Below, piece by piece: positions 1 through 10,544 of a stretch of 64,000 nt of DNA. The position numbers and the translations under genes are program-made. Numbering within the stretch: position 1 is the first letter of the stretch; each line of letters begins with the position of its first letter. The notes beneath the pieces are model-generated. The model saw nothing but the letters and a program-made list of their open reading frames with translations. It did no database searches and had not been told where the DNA came from. Origin of the DNA: Cognatazoarcus sp050303815 (lineage in GTDB: Bacteria > Pseudomonadota > Gammaproteobacteria > Burkholderiales > Rhodocyclaceae); the NCBI GenBank assembly GCA_050303815.1, contig JBNLCM010000060.1:25346-89345 (forward strand). The letters are read 5' to 3'.

Positions 1-19
1 CCAGGAGGCCCGTGCATGA
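1..19 (+). CDS. Possible 3' tail of livM (partial)
   Basis: In the second reading frame the window opens with five codons (QEARA) followed by TGA at 17-19, overlapping the livG start. In livHMGF operons the permease gene livM directly precedes livG and often overlaps it, so this is probably its last codons. Only five residues are visible, so the call rests on operon logic. Confidence 0.3.
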
Positions 20-789
20 TCAAGCTGCTCGAGGCCCGCGGCATCAGCAAGCACTTCGGGGGACTGACGGCGCTGTCCGAGGTCTCGCTGACCATCAACA
101 AGGGCGAGGTCTATGGGCTGATCGGCCCCAATGGCGCGGGCAAGACCACGTTCTTCAATGTGCTCACCGGGGCCTATGTCCCCGACGCCGGCGAGTTTGT
201 CTTCGATGGCACGGAGCTGCCCACGGGCAAACCCCACCTCGTCGTCGAGCAGGGCGTCGCCCGGACCTTCCAGAACATCCGTCTGTTCCGGGACATGACG
301 GCGCTGGAGAACGTCATGGCGGGCCACCACATCCGCACGCGCGCCAGTATCTGGGGCATCCTGACCCAGAGCCGGCACACGCGCGAGGAAGAGCGCCTGA
401 CCACCGAACGAGCCTTCGAGTTGTTGCGCTACGTCGGCATCGAACGGTTCGCGCGGACCGTCTCGAAGAACCTCTCCTACGGCGACCAGCGTCGCCTCGA
501 GATCGCCCGGGCGCTCGCCACCGAGCCGAGGCTGCTGGCGCTCGATGAGCCGGCTGCCGGCATGAATGCCACTGAGACGGGCCAGCTGCGCGGGCTGATC
601 GAGCAGATCCGCCATGACGGTACGACCGTGCTGCTGATCGAACATGACGTGAAGCTCGTCATGGGCCTGTGCGACCGGCTCAGCGTGCTCGACTTCGGCT
701 GCAAGATCGCCGAAGACGTGCCCGCCGTGGTGCAGAAGGACGAGGCCGTGATCCAGGCCTATCTGGGAGGCGGCAAGCATGCCGAGTGA
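16..789 (+). CDS. livG: Branched-chain amino acid ABC transporter ATP-binding protein LivG
   Basis: Cytoplasmic ATPase subunit that powers import of leucine, isoleucine, valine or related ligands with LivF and the LivHM permeases. The 257-residue protein has a Walker A motif GPNGAGKTT at residues 37-45, the LivG-type signature LSYGDQRR, Walker B LLALDEP and the H-loop IEHD. ATG at 16 has AGGAGG seven bases upstream. Its 3' end overlaps livF by 11 bases, indicating translational coupling. Length is normal for LivG. The substrate cannot be read from the ATPase; HAAT-family systems also carry urea, aromatic acids and other amides. Confidence 0.93.
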   Translation: MIKLLEARGISKHFGGLTALSEVSLTINKGEVYGLIGPNGAGKTTFFNVLTGAYVPDAGEFVFDGTELPTGKPHLVVEQGVARTFQNIRLFRDMTALENVMAGHHIRTRASIWGILTQSRHTREEERLTTERAFELLRYVGIERFARTVSKNLSYGDQRRLEIARALATEPRLLALDEPAAGMNATETGQLRGLIEQIRHDGTTVLLIEHDVKLVMGLCDRLSVLDFGCKIAEDVPAVVQKDEAVIQAYLGGGKHAE

Positions 790-1510
790 AGGAGCGCCGC
801 TGCTGCAGCTGGAGGGCGTACAGGTTGCCTACGGGGCGATCCAGGCGGTCAAGGGGATCGACCTGGCCGTCCAGGGGGGCGAGATGGTCTGCCTGATCGG
901 TGCCAACGGCGCGGGCAAGAGCACCACGCTCAATGCCATCGCTGGCACCCTGCCACTGGTGGGCGGCCGCATCACCTACGATGGCGAGGCGCTCGGCCGG
1001 CTGCCCGCCCACAAGCGCCTGCGCAAGGGGATCGCGCTGGTGCCGGAGGGCCGCGGGATCTTCACCCGCCTGACGGTGGAGGAAAACCTGCGGATGGGGG
1101 CCTACATCCGCGACGATGCCGACGGGATCGAGGCCGACATGGCGCGGGTGTTCGAGATGCTGCCACGCGTCCGGGAGCGACTCCGCCAGGTCGCCGGCAC
1201 GCTGTCGGGCGGAGAGCAGCAGATGGTCGCCATCGGCCGGGCACTGCTGTCACGGCCGCGGCTGTTGCTGCTCGACGAACCCTCGATGGGACTGGCGCCG
1301 CTGGTGGTCGAGAAGATCTTCGAGGTCGTGCAGTCGGTCCGTGCCGAGGGCGTCTCGATCCTGCTCGTCGAGCAGAACGCCAACCTGGCCCTCGAGTTCG
1401 CCCAGCGGGGTTACGTCATGGACTCCGGCCTGATCACGCTCGCCGGCAGCGGGCAGAGTCTGCTTGAGAACCCCGCAGTGCGCGCCGCCTATCTCGGCGA
1501 AAGTGACTGA
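779..1510 (+). CDS. livF: Branched-chain amino acid ABC transporter ATP-binding protein LivF
   Basis: Second ATPase of the HAAT-type importer, pairing with LivG. The 243-residue protein carries Walker A GANGAGKST (about residues 38-46), signature LSGGEQQM, Walker B LLLLDEPSMGLAP and the switch motif LVEQNA typical of LivF. ATG at 779 lies inside the end of livG. The gene's end overlaps the convergent efflux-pump gene by 22 bases (1489-1510), and no terminator is visible between them. Confidence 0.93.
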   Translation: MPSEGAPLLQLEGVQVAYGAIQAVKGIDLAVQGGEMVCLIGANGAGKSTTLNAIAGTLPLVGGRITYDGEALGRLPAHKRLRKGIALVPEGRGIFTRLTVEENLRMGAYIRDDADGIEADMARVFEMLPRVRERLRQVAGTLSGGEQQMVAIGRALLSRPRLLLLDEPSMGLAPLVVEKIFEVVQSVRAEGVSILLVEQNANLALEFAQRGYVMDSGLITLAGSGQSLLENPAVRAAYLGESD

Positions 1511-2703
1511 GCCGGCACGGCCAGGCGACGCCACCAGAGCAGGAACAAGCCGCCACCGCTTGCCGCCAGCAGGGCGGACGCCGCCGCCAGGCCGCCTGGA
1601 TGGTGCCAGACCTGAGGCGCCAGCAAGCCGGCCACGAGGGCGTTGATCCCCATCTGCAGGAAGCCCTGGCAGCTGGCCGCGAGGCCACGCCGGGCCGGAA
1701 AGAGCTCCAGCGCCATCAGGCTGAGGGCCGGCATCGCCAGCGCCATCCCGAAGGTATAGACCGGCGCGAACGCCAGCGACCAGGGCAGGCCGGGCGGCCA
1801 TGTCAGGCTGACTGCGAGGTTGAGTGCCAACGCCAGCCCCATCACGGCGTAGCCGATGGCCACCGAGCGCCGCTGGGACCATCGTCCGGCCATCCGCCCG
1901 GACATCATCGACCCCGTCATCATGCCTGCCACGGTCGGCACGAAGAACCAGCCGAAACCGGATGCGGGCAGGCCGAGGTGTTCCATCAGGAAGACCGGGG
2001 CGGACAGCACGTAGATGAAGAAGCCTGCGAAGTTGAGCGCCATCGCGCCGGTCAGCGTCATGAAGGCTGGGCGCGCGAAGACCTCCCGATAGGCCCGGAT
2101 CAGGAGCAGCGGGTGCATCGGCTGGCGCCGCTCCGGCGGCAGGGATTCCGGCAGCCACCTGGCGCACAGCAGCACCAGGGCCACGCCGAAGCCTGCCAGC
2201 AGCACGAAGATGCCTCGCCAGCCGGCCAGCTCGAGCATCAGCCCGCCGACCATCGGAGCGATGGCAGGCGCGATACCGAACACCATCATGACGTGGGACA
2301 TCAGGCGCTGGGCCCGCGGGCCATCGACCAGGTCGCGCACCACGGCCCGACCGACCACCATGCCGGCACCGGCGCATATACCCTGCAGGGCCCGTCCGAT
2401 CCACAGCCATTCGATGGAGTTGACCAGCGCACACACGAGCGAGGCCAGCGCATACAGGCCCATGGCCACGATCAGTACCCGCCGCCGACCGAAGGCGTCC
2501 GACAGGGTGCCGTGCCACAGGACCATCACGGCGAACGGCGCCATATAGGCGGTCAGTGTCTGCTGCACTTCGGTCTGGCTGGCCCCGAGCGATTCTGCGA
2601 TGGTCGGGAAGGCGGGCAGGTAGGTGTCGATCGAGAACGGCCCGATGGCGGCCAGCGCAGCGAGCAGGAAGGTCAGCAGGGCATAGGGGATCGGCAAGGG
2701 CAT
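1489..2703 (-). CDS. Bcr/CflA family multidrug efflux MFS transporter
   Basis: Predicted inner-membrane drug/H+ antiporter of the DHA1 (12-TM) group. The 404-residue protein starts with the Bcr/CflA-like segment IGPFSIDTYLPAFP in TM1. It has the MFS loop 2-3 motif as LSDAFGRRRVL near residues 68-78 and a motif C-like segment FGIAPAIAPMVGG in TM5. About 12 hydrophobic segments are visible and the length is typical. Family homologues export bicyclomycin, chloramphenicol, sulphonamides or dipeptides; the substrate here is unknown. It appears to be a monocistronic minus-strand gene. Confidence 0.88.
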   Translation of the reverse strand: MPLPIPYALLTFLLAALAAIGPFSIDTYLPAFPTIAESLGASQTEVQQTLTAYMAPFAVMVLWHGTLSDAFGRRRVLIVAMGLYALASLVCALVNSIEWLWIGRALQGICAGAGMVVGRAVVRDLVDGPRAQRLMSHVMMVFGIAPAIAPMVGGLMLELAGWRGIFVLLAGFGVALVLLCARWLPESLPPERRQPMHPLLLIRAYREVFARPAFMTLTGAMALNFAGFFIYVLSAPVFLMEHLGLPASGFGWFFVPTVAGMMTGSMMSGRMAGRWSQRRSVAIGYAVMGLALALNLAVSLTWPPGLPWSLAFAPVYTFGMALAMPALSLMALELFPARRGLAASCQGFLQMGINALVAGLLAPQVWHHPGGLAAASALLAASGGGLFLLWWRRLAVPAQSLSPR

Positions 2704-2755
2704 CGGTCGGGACCGGCGCGAGGCGGGACCGGCCGGCCACCAAGCTTAACCCGGC

Positions 2756-4249
2756 TCAGCCGGGCAACGGTCGACGATATTGGATGGCCTCTGCCACATG
2801 GGCCGCGGCGACGGCCTCGCTGCCTGCGAGGTCGGCGATGCTGCGGGCCACGCGGAGAATCCGATGATAGGCCCGCGCAGACAGGCCGAGCCGCTCGGTG
2901 GCTTTGGCAAGCAGCGATCGCGCCGCATCGGCGGCAGGGCAGTGGCGTTCGACCTCCCCTGCCGTGAGCCGGGCGTTGGGTTTTCCCTGGCGGGCCATCT
3001 GGCGTGCCCACGCCGCCTCGACCCGCCGGCGCACCGCGGCGCTGCCCTCGCCTTCGGGTCGGCCGAGCAGTTCGTCTGGGGACAGGGCAGGCACTTCGAG
3101 GCTGATGTCGATGCGGTCTAGCAGAGGACCGGACAGCTTCCCCCGGTAGCGGGCCACCTGGTCGGGCGTGCACCGGCAGGGGTGTCGAGCGTCCCCCAGA
3201 TGCCCGCACGGGCAGGGGTTCATGGCGGCCACGAGCTGGAAGCGGGCCGGGAAGGTGGCCCGACGAGCCGCCCGCGACACCGTGACCTGTCCGCTTTCGA
3301 GGGGTTCGCGCAGCGCTTCGAGCACCCGTCGGTCGAACTCCGGCAGTTCGTCGAGGAACAGCACCCCCTCGTGGGCCAGGGAGATCTCCCCCGGCCGGGG
3401 GTGCGCACCGCCGCCGACCAGCGCCGCGGCCGAGGCCGAGTGGTGAGGATGGCGGAACGGCCGGAGCCGCCAGCAGGCTGGATCGAAGCAGCCCTCGATG
3501 GACTGCAGTGCCGCGCTCTCGAGCGCGGCCTGCTCGTCGAGCAGCGGGAGCAGGCCGGGCAGTCGGGCGGCCAGCATCGACTTGCCGGTGCCTGGAGGAC
3601 CGACCATCAGCAGCGAATGCTGCCCACCGGCCGCCACCTCCAGGGCTCGCCGGGCCGGCGCCTGTCCCTTGACCTCGGCCAGGTCCGGGCAGCCCGGCGC
3701 GACATCGGATGGCGGGGCGCTGGCCGTCGCCAGGGCCTCGCCGCCATTGAGGTGGGCACAGACCGCCAGCAGGCTGTCGGCGACCAGCACGCGGACGCCG
3801 CTGACCCGCGCCGCCTCGGCTGCATTGCCTTCGGGCAAGACCAGGGTCCGACCCGAGCGCGCGGCCCGCCAGGCCAGCGCCAGCGCGCCCCGCACCGGCC
3901 GCAGGTGGCCGGAAAGCGACAGCTCGCCGGCGAATTCGTAGCCGTCCAGTCCGGTCTCGCGCAGCTGGCGCGACGCCGCGAGGATGCCCAAGGCGATCGG
4001 CAGATCGAAGCAGCCCCCTTCCTTGGGCAGGTCCGCCGGGGCCAGATTGACCGTGATGCGTCGCTGGGGAAACTCGAAGCCCGCCGTCTGCAGGGCCGCG
4101 CGGACCCGGTCGCGGGCCTCGCGGACCTCGGTGTCGGGCAGGCCAACCAGCGAGAACGCCGGCAGGCCATTGGCCAGGTGCGTCTCGACCACCACTTCGG
4201 GGGCGGACATGCCATCGAGGGCCCGGGTGTGGACCAGGGCAAGGGCCAT
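2756..4249 (-). CDS. comM: YifB/ComM family Mg-chelatase-like AAA+ ATPase
   Basis: ComM is a hexameric helicase that promotes branch migration during natural transformation in several gammaproteobacteria. The 497-residue protein has the N-terminal Lon-protease-like ChlI domain (about 20-160) and Walker A VGPPGTGKSM near residue 215. These are followed by a Walker B stretch HEGVLFLDELPEF, a cysteine-rich insert AMNPCPCG...CRC, and the C-terminal Mg-chelatase domain. The length matches the family. The window also encodes dprA, another transformation protein, about 6 kb away. The role in competence is inferred from the family. Confidence 0.9.
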   Translation of the reverse strand: MALALVHTRALDGMSAPEVVVETHLANGLPAFSLVGLPDTEVREARDRVRAALQTAGFEFPQRRITVNLAPADLPKEGGCFDLPIALGILAASRQLRETGLDGYEFAGELSLSGHLRPVRGALALAWRAARSGRTLVLPEGNAAEAARVSGVRVLVADSLLAVCAHLNGGEALATASAPPSDVAPGCPDLAEVKGQAPARRALEVAAGGQHSLLMVGPPGTGKSMLAARLPGLLPLLDEQAALESAALQSIEGCFDPACWRLRPFRHPHHSASAAALVGGGAHPRPGEISLAHEGVLFLDELPEFDRRVLEALREPLESGQVTVSRAARRATFPARFQLVAAMNPCPCGHLGDARHPCRCTPDQVARYRGKLSGPLLDRIDISLEVPALSPDELLGRPEGEGSAAVRRRVEAAWARQMARQGKPNARLTAGEVERHCPAADAARSLLAKATERLGLSARAYHRILRVARSIADLAGSEAVAAAHVAEAIQYRRPLPG

Positions 4250-4323
4250 CGCAGTCTCCGGCGCGCAAAGCGCCGAGTCTAGCGCCGGATTCGTGCGCTG
4301 TCATGCCAATGGCATGAATCGCG

Positions 4324-4686
4324 CTACTTGCGGACCCAGCCCTGCCGGGTATAGCGCAGGTGGCGGAGGGTGGCCGGCGCATGGGAAAAGACGCCCGACC
4401 ACAGGACCACGATCCAGAACAGGGGCAGCTGCCAGGCGGATTCGATCGCCATCAGGGCCACCAGCACCAGCTTGGCCAAGACCGACAGTGCCGACAGCTC
4501 GAGGACATGCCCGGGGAATACCCACAGGTCGAGGGCGAACAGCGTGGCGCCGGTCGCGAGCACGGCCGCCACGGCCACGCCGGGCGGGTCACCGTTGAGG
4601 AGGGCGGCGCCAAGCAGGATCACGCTCGCGGTATGCACCGCACGCAACACGATGCCCAGCCAGCGGGTCAGGGGAGGTCGCTTCAT
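4324..4686 (-). CDS. Small hydrophobic membrane protein of unknown function
   Basis: A 120-residue protein with about four predicted membrane helices (roughly residues 12-31, 36-52, 62-80 and 84-103). It has a basic N-terminus (MKRPPLTRW) and a basic C-terminal tail, so both ends are probably cytoplasmic. No catalytic motif is visible. It lies between comM and a sensor kinase gene on the same strand, separated by 74 and 59 bases. No function can be assigned. Confidence 0.65.
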   Translation of the reverse strand: MKRPPLTRWLGIVLRAVHTASVILLGAALLNGDPPGVAVAAVLATGATLFALDLWVFPGHVLELSALSVLAKLVLVALMAIESAWQLPLFWIVVLWSGVFSHAPATLRHLRYTRQGWVRK

Positions 4687-4745
4687 GGAAAGCCGGTGGC
4701 TCGGTCCGGCACATCCGGACCGTCTTCAGGGCCGATGCTAGCAAA

Positions 4746-6851
<2,106 letters not shown>

Positions 6852-6957
6852 GGACCATCGTGCGGGAGGGGTCGCACCATTCTAGGGTGTGTTCCCCGCC
6901 CCTGCGCCGGTGCCAGGCCGACGGCTGGCCCGCCGAGCGGCGGCGGGGGCAACGCAA

Positions 6958-6979
6958 GACGCCGCCCGAAGGCGGCGTC
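6958..6979 (-). terminator. Rho-independent-type hairpin downstream of htpX
   Basis: On the minus strand, a perfect 9-bp stem GACGCCGCC/GGCGGCGTC closes a TTCG tetraloop. TTGCGTT follows. It lies 24 bases past the htpX stop and before the sensor kinase start. The UUCG loop and GC-rich stem are typical of terminators, but the T-tract is weak. Confidence 0.6.
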
Positions 6980-7002
6980 AAGGGCGCGGCGACGGTCCCG
7001 TA

Positions 7003-7839
7003 TCAGGCCATCGCCCGCAGGCGCGAGATCCGTTCCTGGGTGCTCGGATGGGTCGAGAACAGGCCGCGCAGTCCGCCACCCGAGAGCGGGTTCATGATCA
7101 TCATCTGCGCCGTCTCGGGATGGCGCTCGGCGGTGTGCATCGGGATCCCCCGCGCATAGGCGTCGATCTTCGCCAGGGCGTCGGCCAGGGCATTCGGATC
7201 CCCTGAAATCTCCGCGCCGCCGCGGTCGGCGCCGAACTCGCGGGTGCGCGAGATCGCCATCTGGATCACCATGCCCGCCATCGGCGCGAGGATCATCAGG
7301 CCGATCGCGACGATCGGGTTGGGGCGGTCCTCGTCGTTGCTGCCGAAGAACATGCCGAAGTTGGCCAGCATCGAGATCGCGCCGGCAACGGTGGCCGACA
7401 TCGTCGAGATCAGGATGTCGCGATTGCGGACGTGGGCCAGCTCGTGGGCCATCACGCCGCGCAGCTCGCGCTCCGAGAGCATCTGCATGATGCCGGTCGT
7501 GGCCGCGACCGCCGCGTTGTCGGGGTTGCGGCCGGTGGCGAAGGCGTTGGGCTGGGCCTCGTCGATCACGTAGACCTTGGGCATCGGCAGTCCGGCGCGC
7601 TGCGACAGCTCGCGCACCATGTTGTAGAGATATGGCGAGGAGCTTGCGTCCACCTCGCGGGCCCGATACATCTTGAGCACCATCTTGTCCGAGAACCAAT
7701 ACGCCCAGACATTCATGCCCGCTGCGATCAGCAGCGCGATCATCATGCCGGAGCGGCCGCCGATCAGTGCGCCGAGCATGCCGAACAGCGCCACGATTCC
7801 CGCCATGAGGATCGAGGTCTTGATCCAGTTGCCGAACAT
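7003..7839 (-). CDS. htpX: M48-family membrane zinc metalloprotease HtpX
   Basis: Inner-membrane protease in envelope quality control, partnering FtsH in E. coli. The 278-residue protein has two N-terminal hydrophobic segments (about 7-28 and 31-50), then the zinc motif HELAH at residues 132-136. The conserved N-terminal part of the catalytic domain reads DEAQPNAFATGR. A further hydrophobic stretch follows the catalytic motif. EFGADRGGAEI contributes the third ligand Glu. The C-terminal LFSTHPSTQERI motif is diagnostic of HtpX. Length is close to the usual 280-295 residues. A hairpin terminator follows. Confidence 0.94.
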   Translation of the reverse strand: MFGNWIKTSILMAGIVALFGMLGALIGGRSGMMIALLIAAGMNVWAYWFSDKMVLKMYRAREVDASSSPYLYNMVRELSQRAGLPMPKVYVIDEAQPNAFATGRNPDNAAVAATTGIMQMLSERELRGVMAHELAHVRNRDILISTMSATVAGAISMLANFGMFFGSNDEDRPNPIVAIGLMILAPMAGMVIQMAISRTREFGADRGGAEISGDPNALADALAKIDAYARGIPMHTAERHPETAQMMIMNPLSGGGLRGLFSTHPSTQERISRLRAMA

Positions 7840-7899
7840 GGTCGTCCTTCCTGTCAGTGAGTGAATCCGAACACTAAGATCGGGGTCGCCGCAAAAAAT

Positions 7900-8853
7900 T
7901 CAATCGCCCGGTGGGTCGAAACGATCGCCGACGGAGAGGTCGAAGCCCCGCAGGAAGTCGTCGGCCGGCAGCCGCCGCCCGCCGGCTTTCTGGAGGGTGG
8001 TGAAGCGCAACGCCTGGTCGCCGCAGGCCACCAGGACGCCGTCGGCGCCGGCGGCCAGCACGGTGCCGGGTTGGCCGTTCGCCTCGTCCCGGTGGCCGGC
8101 CCAGAACTTGACCACCTGTCCGCCCACGGACGACTGCAGGCCCGGGAAAGGCACGAAGGCGCGCAGGCGGCGTTCGATGGCAGCGGCCGGCGCCTGCCAG
8201 TCGACCTGGGCTTCCTCGCGCGAGATCTTGTGGGCGTAGGTCACGCCCGCCGCCGGTTGCGGGCGGGCGTCGATGGGGCCCTCCGCCAGCCGGTCCAGCA
8301 CCTCGACGATCATCTGGCCGCCCAATCCAGCGAGCCTGTCGTGGAGGCTGGCGGTCGTGTCGTCGCCGCTGATCGGTAGCTGGCCGGTCGCCAGCATCGG
8401 CCCGGTGTCGAGGCCCGCATCCATCTGCATGATCGTGATGCCGGTCTCGGTATCGCCCGCCTCGATCGCCCGGTGGATGGGTGCTGCCCCGCGCCAGCGG
8501 GGCAGCAGGGAGGCGTGGATGTTGATGCAGCCCAGGCGGGGCAGATCGAGGACGGCCTGGGGCAGGATCAGGCCGTAGGCGGCAACCACCAGCACATCGG
8601 GCGCACAGCGCGCCAAAGCCGCCTGCTGTTCGGCCGTGCGCAGCCGATCGGGCTGATCCACGATCAGGCCGTGGGCCAGCGCGGCCTGCTTGACCGCGGA
8701 TGGCTGCAGCCGCATGCCGCGTCCGGCAGGACGGTCCGGCTGGGTCAGGACCAGCGGCACCGGATAGCCGGCGGCGACGATCGCCTCCAGCGCAACCGCC
8801 GCGAATTCGGGTGTGCCGGCGAAGGCAACGCGCAGGGATCGCGCTGCGGTCAC
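7900..8853 (-). CDS. fmt: Methionyl-tRNA formyltransferase
   Basis: Formylates initiator Met-tRNA using 10-formyl-tetrahydrofolate. The 317-residue protein shows the N-terminal Rossmann start RVAFAGTPEFAA, the catalytic-loop motif NIHASLLPRWRGAAP and the conserved DTGPM segment, followed by the C-terminal tRNA-binding domain. I start it at GTG 8853. That codon overlaps the def stop as GTGA, a usual def-fmt coupling, and gives the standard N-terminus; no ATG is in the right place. It works with def, the enzyme that later removes the formyl group. Confidence 0.94.
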   Translation of the reverse strand: MTAARSLRVAFAGTPEFAAVALEAIVAAGYPVPLVLTQPDRPAGRGMRLQPSAVKQAALAHGLIVDQPDRLRTAEQQAALARCAPDVLVVAAYGLILPQAVLDLPRLGCINIHASLLPRWRGAAPIHRAIEAGDTETGITIMQMDAGLDTGPMLATGQLPISGDDTTASLHDRLAGLGGQMIVEVLDRLAEGPIDARPQPAAGVTYAHKISREEAQVDWQAPAAAIERRLRAFVPFPGLQSSVGGQVVKFWAGHRDEANGQPGTVLAAGADGVLVACGDQALRFTTLQKAGGRRLPADDFLRGFDLSVGDRFDPPGD

Positions 8854-9353
8854 GCGGTGATCCGGGCTTTCTTGGCCAGCTTGATCTTGATCCGGGTCAG
8901 CTTCAGCTGGGAGAGATACTCCACGAAGACCTTGCCGTCGAGGTGGTCGAGCTCGTGCTGCACGCACACCGCCAGGATGCCCTCGGCGTCGAATGTGAAG
9001 GGCTCGCCGTTCCGGTCGAGGGCGCGTACGGTCACGGCCTCGGCCCGGGCCACCTTCTCGTAGATGCCGGGCACCGACAGGCAGCCTTCCTCGCAGACCT
9101 GCTCGCCTCGCCGGTCGAGGATCTCGGGATTGACCAACGCGAGCAGTTCGCTCCGGTCTTCGGACACGTCGATCACCACGACGCGCTTGTGAACATCGAC
9201 CTGTGTCGCGGCCAGTCCGATTCCGGGTGCCTCGTACATGGTCTCGGCCATGTCGTCGATCAAGCGCCGGATGGAGTCGTCGACCTCGGCAACCGGTTTG
9301 GCCACGGTGTGGAGGCGGTGATCGGGATATCTCAGGATGGGAAGAAGCGCCAT
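8850..9353 (-). CDS. def: Peptide deformylase
   Basis: Fe/Zn hydrolase that removes the N-formyl group from nascent proteins. The 167-residue protein contains all three signature motifs: GIGLAATQ, EGCLS (Cys ligand) and QHELDH (two His ligands and catalytic Glu). The start at ATG 9353 gives the canonical MALLPILRYPD N-terminus. A longer in-frame start at 9392 would add 13 unconserved residues. It is translationally coupled to fmt and divergent from the LysM gene. Confidence 0.95.
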   Translation of the reverse strand: MALLPILRYPDHRLHTVAKPVAEVDDSIRRLIDDMAETMYEAPGIGLAATQVDVHKRVVVIDVSEDRSELLALVNPEILDRRGEQVCEEGCLSVPGIYEKVARAEAVTVRALDRNGEPFTFDAEGILAVCVQHELDHLDGKVFVEYLSQLKLTRIKIKLAKKARITA

Positions 9354-9512
9354 TTTGCTTGCTGCAATAACCGTTTGAATGCAGAATCTCATGCGATTTG
9401 CGAGGATCGGGCCACACCGCGGCTCATGCCATGGTGCTCAAGTTTTCCCGACTTCTTGCCGATCTGATCAAAACGCGGGACGGGGGTTCCGCATTTGCCA
9501 TGAGCGAGCGAG

Positions 9513-10544
9513 ATGACCCGCATTATATTCTCCCTGCTGACCAGCATCGCTGCACTGCTTGGTGCGAATGCCGCGATCGCCGAGTCGCCCATCGCCGCCA
9601 ATGCGCCTGACAGCCACGTGGTCGTGCCCGGCGACACCCTGTGGGGCATTGCCGGCAAGTTCCTGAAGGAACCGTGGCGCTGGCCCGAGGTGTGGCGGAT
9701 GAATCGTGAGCAGATCCGCAATCCGCATCTGATCTATCCCGGCCAGATCGTCTATCTCGACCGCAGTGGCCCCTATCTGCGCCTGGGCAAGCCCATTGGC
9801 GACCCGCTTTACGAGAAGCGCTTCCCGCAGGCCTACTCGGAATCGCTCAACGGCCCGATCACCAGCATCTCGATCGACGCCATCAAGCCCTTCCTGTCCC
9901 AGCCACTGGTGGTCGACGAGGATGGGCTGGCCCATTCGGCCACGGTCATCGCGGTCGATGAACACCAGGTCTTCGCCGGCAAGGGCGACACCATCTTCGC
10001 CAAGGACGTGCCTGCCGGCACGCAGAGCTGGCAGCTCTATCGCCCGGCGCAACCGATCAAGGATCCCATCTCCGGCGAGATCCTCGCCTTCGAAGCCTTC
10101 CACCTCGGCTCCGCGCAGGTGACCGAAGACGGCGACCCGGCCACGCTACGCGTGGTCACCGGGCTGCAGGAGATCGGCAAGGGCGACCGCATGCTGCCCA
10201 GCCCGGGAGACGAGTTCTTCAGCTTTGCCCCGCATGCGCCGGACGGCCCGGTCGCGGCACGGATCGCCAGCATCTACGCCGGCGTGAACGTGGCCGGCCG
10301 GAACGACGTCATCACGATCAGCTATGGCGAGAACGAGGGGGCCGCGGTTGGCCAGATCCTCGCCCTGTATCGCAACCGGGGAACGGCCGAGTACTCCGGC
10401 GATGGCGCCCGCGAGACCTTCGTGCTGCCCGAGAAGCGCTACGGCCTGATCTTCGTGTTCCGCACCTTCAGCCGCCTCTCCTACGCGCTGATCCTCGATA
10501 GCAATGGGCCGGCGACGGTAGGCGATTCTGTCCGACAGCCCTGA
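9513..10544 (+). CDS. Secreted LysM peptidoglycan-binding domain protein
   Basis: A 343-residue exported protein with a signal peptide (about residues 1-23, cleavage near AIA-ES). One LysM domain follows directly (about 36-90; VVPGDTLWGIAGKFL ... IYPGQIVYL). The remaining 250 residues carry no obvious catalytic motif. In many betaproteobacteria a LysM protein is encoded between def/fmt and dprA, and that order is conserved here. It probably binds the cell wall; any further role is unknown. Its stop at 10542-10544 overlaps the likely start of dprA. Confidence 0.85.
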   Translation: MTRIIFSLLTSIAALLGANAAIAESPIAANAPDSHVVVPGDTLWGIAGKFLKEPWRWPEVWRMNREQIRNPHLIYPGQIVYLDRSGPYLRLGKPIGDPLYEKRFPQAYSESLNGPITSISIDAIKPFLSQPLVVDEDGLAHSATVIAVDEHQVFAGKGDTIFAKDVPAGTQSWQLYRPAQPIKDPISGEILAFEAFHLGSAQVTEDGDPATLRVVTGLQEIGKGDRMLPSPGDEFFSFAPHAPDGPVAARIASIYAGVNVAGRNDVITISYGENEGAAVGQILALYRNRGTAEYSGDGARETFVLPEKRYGLIFVFRTFSRLSYALILDSNGPATVGDSVRQP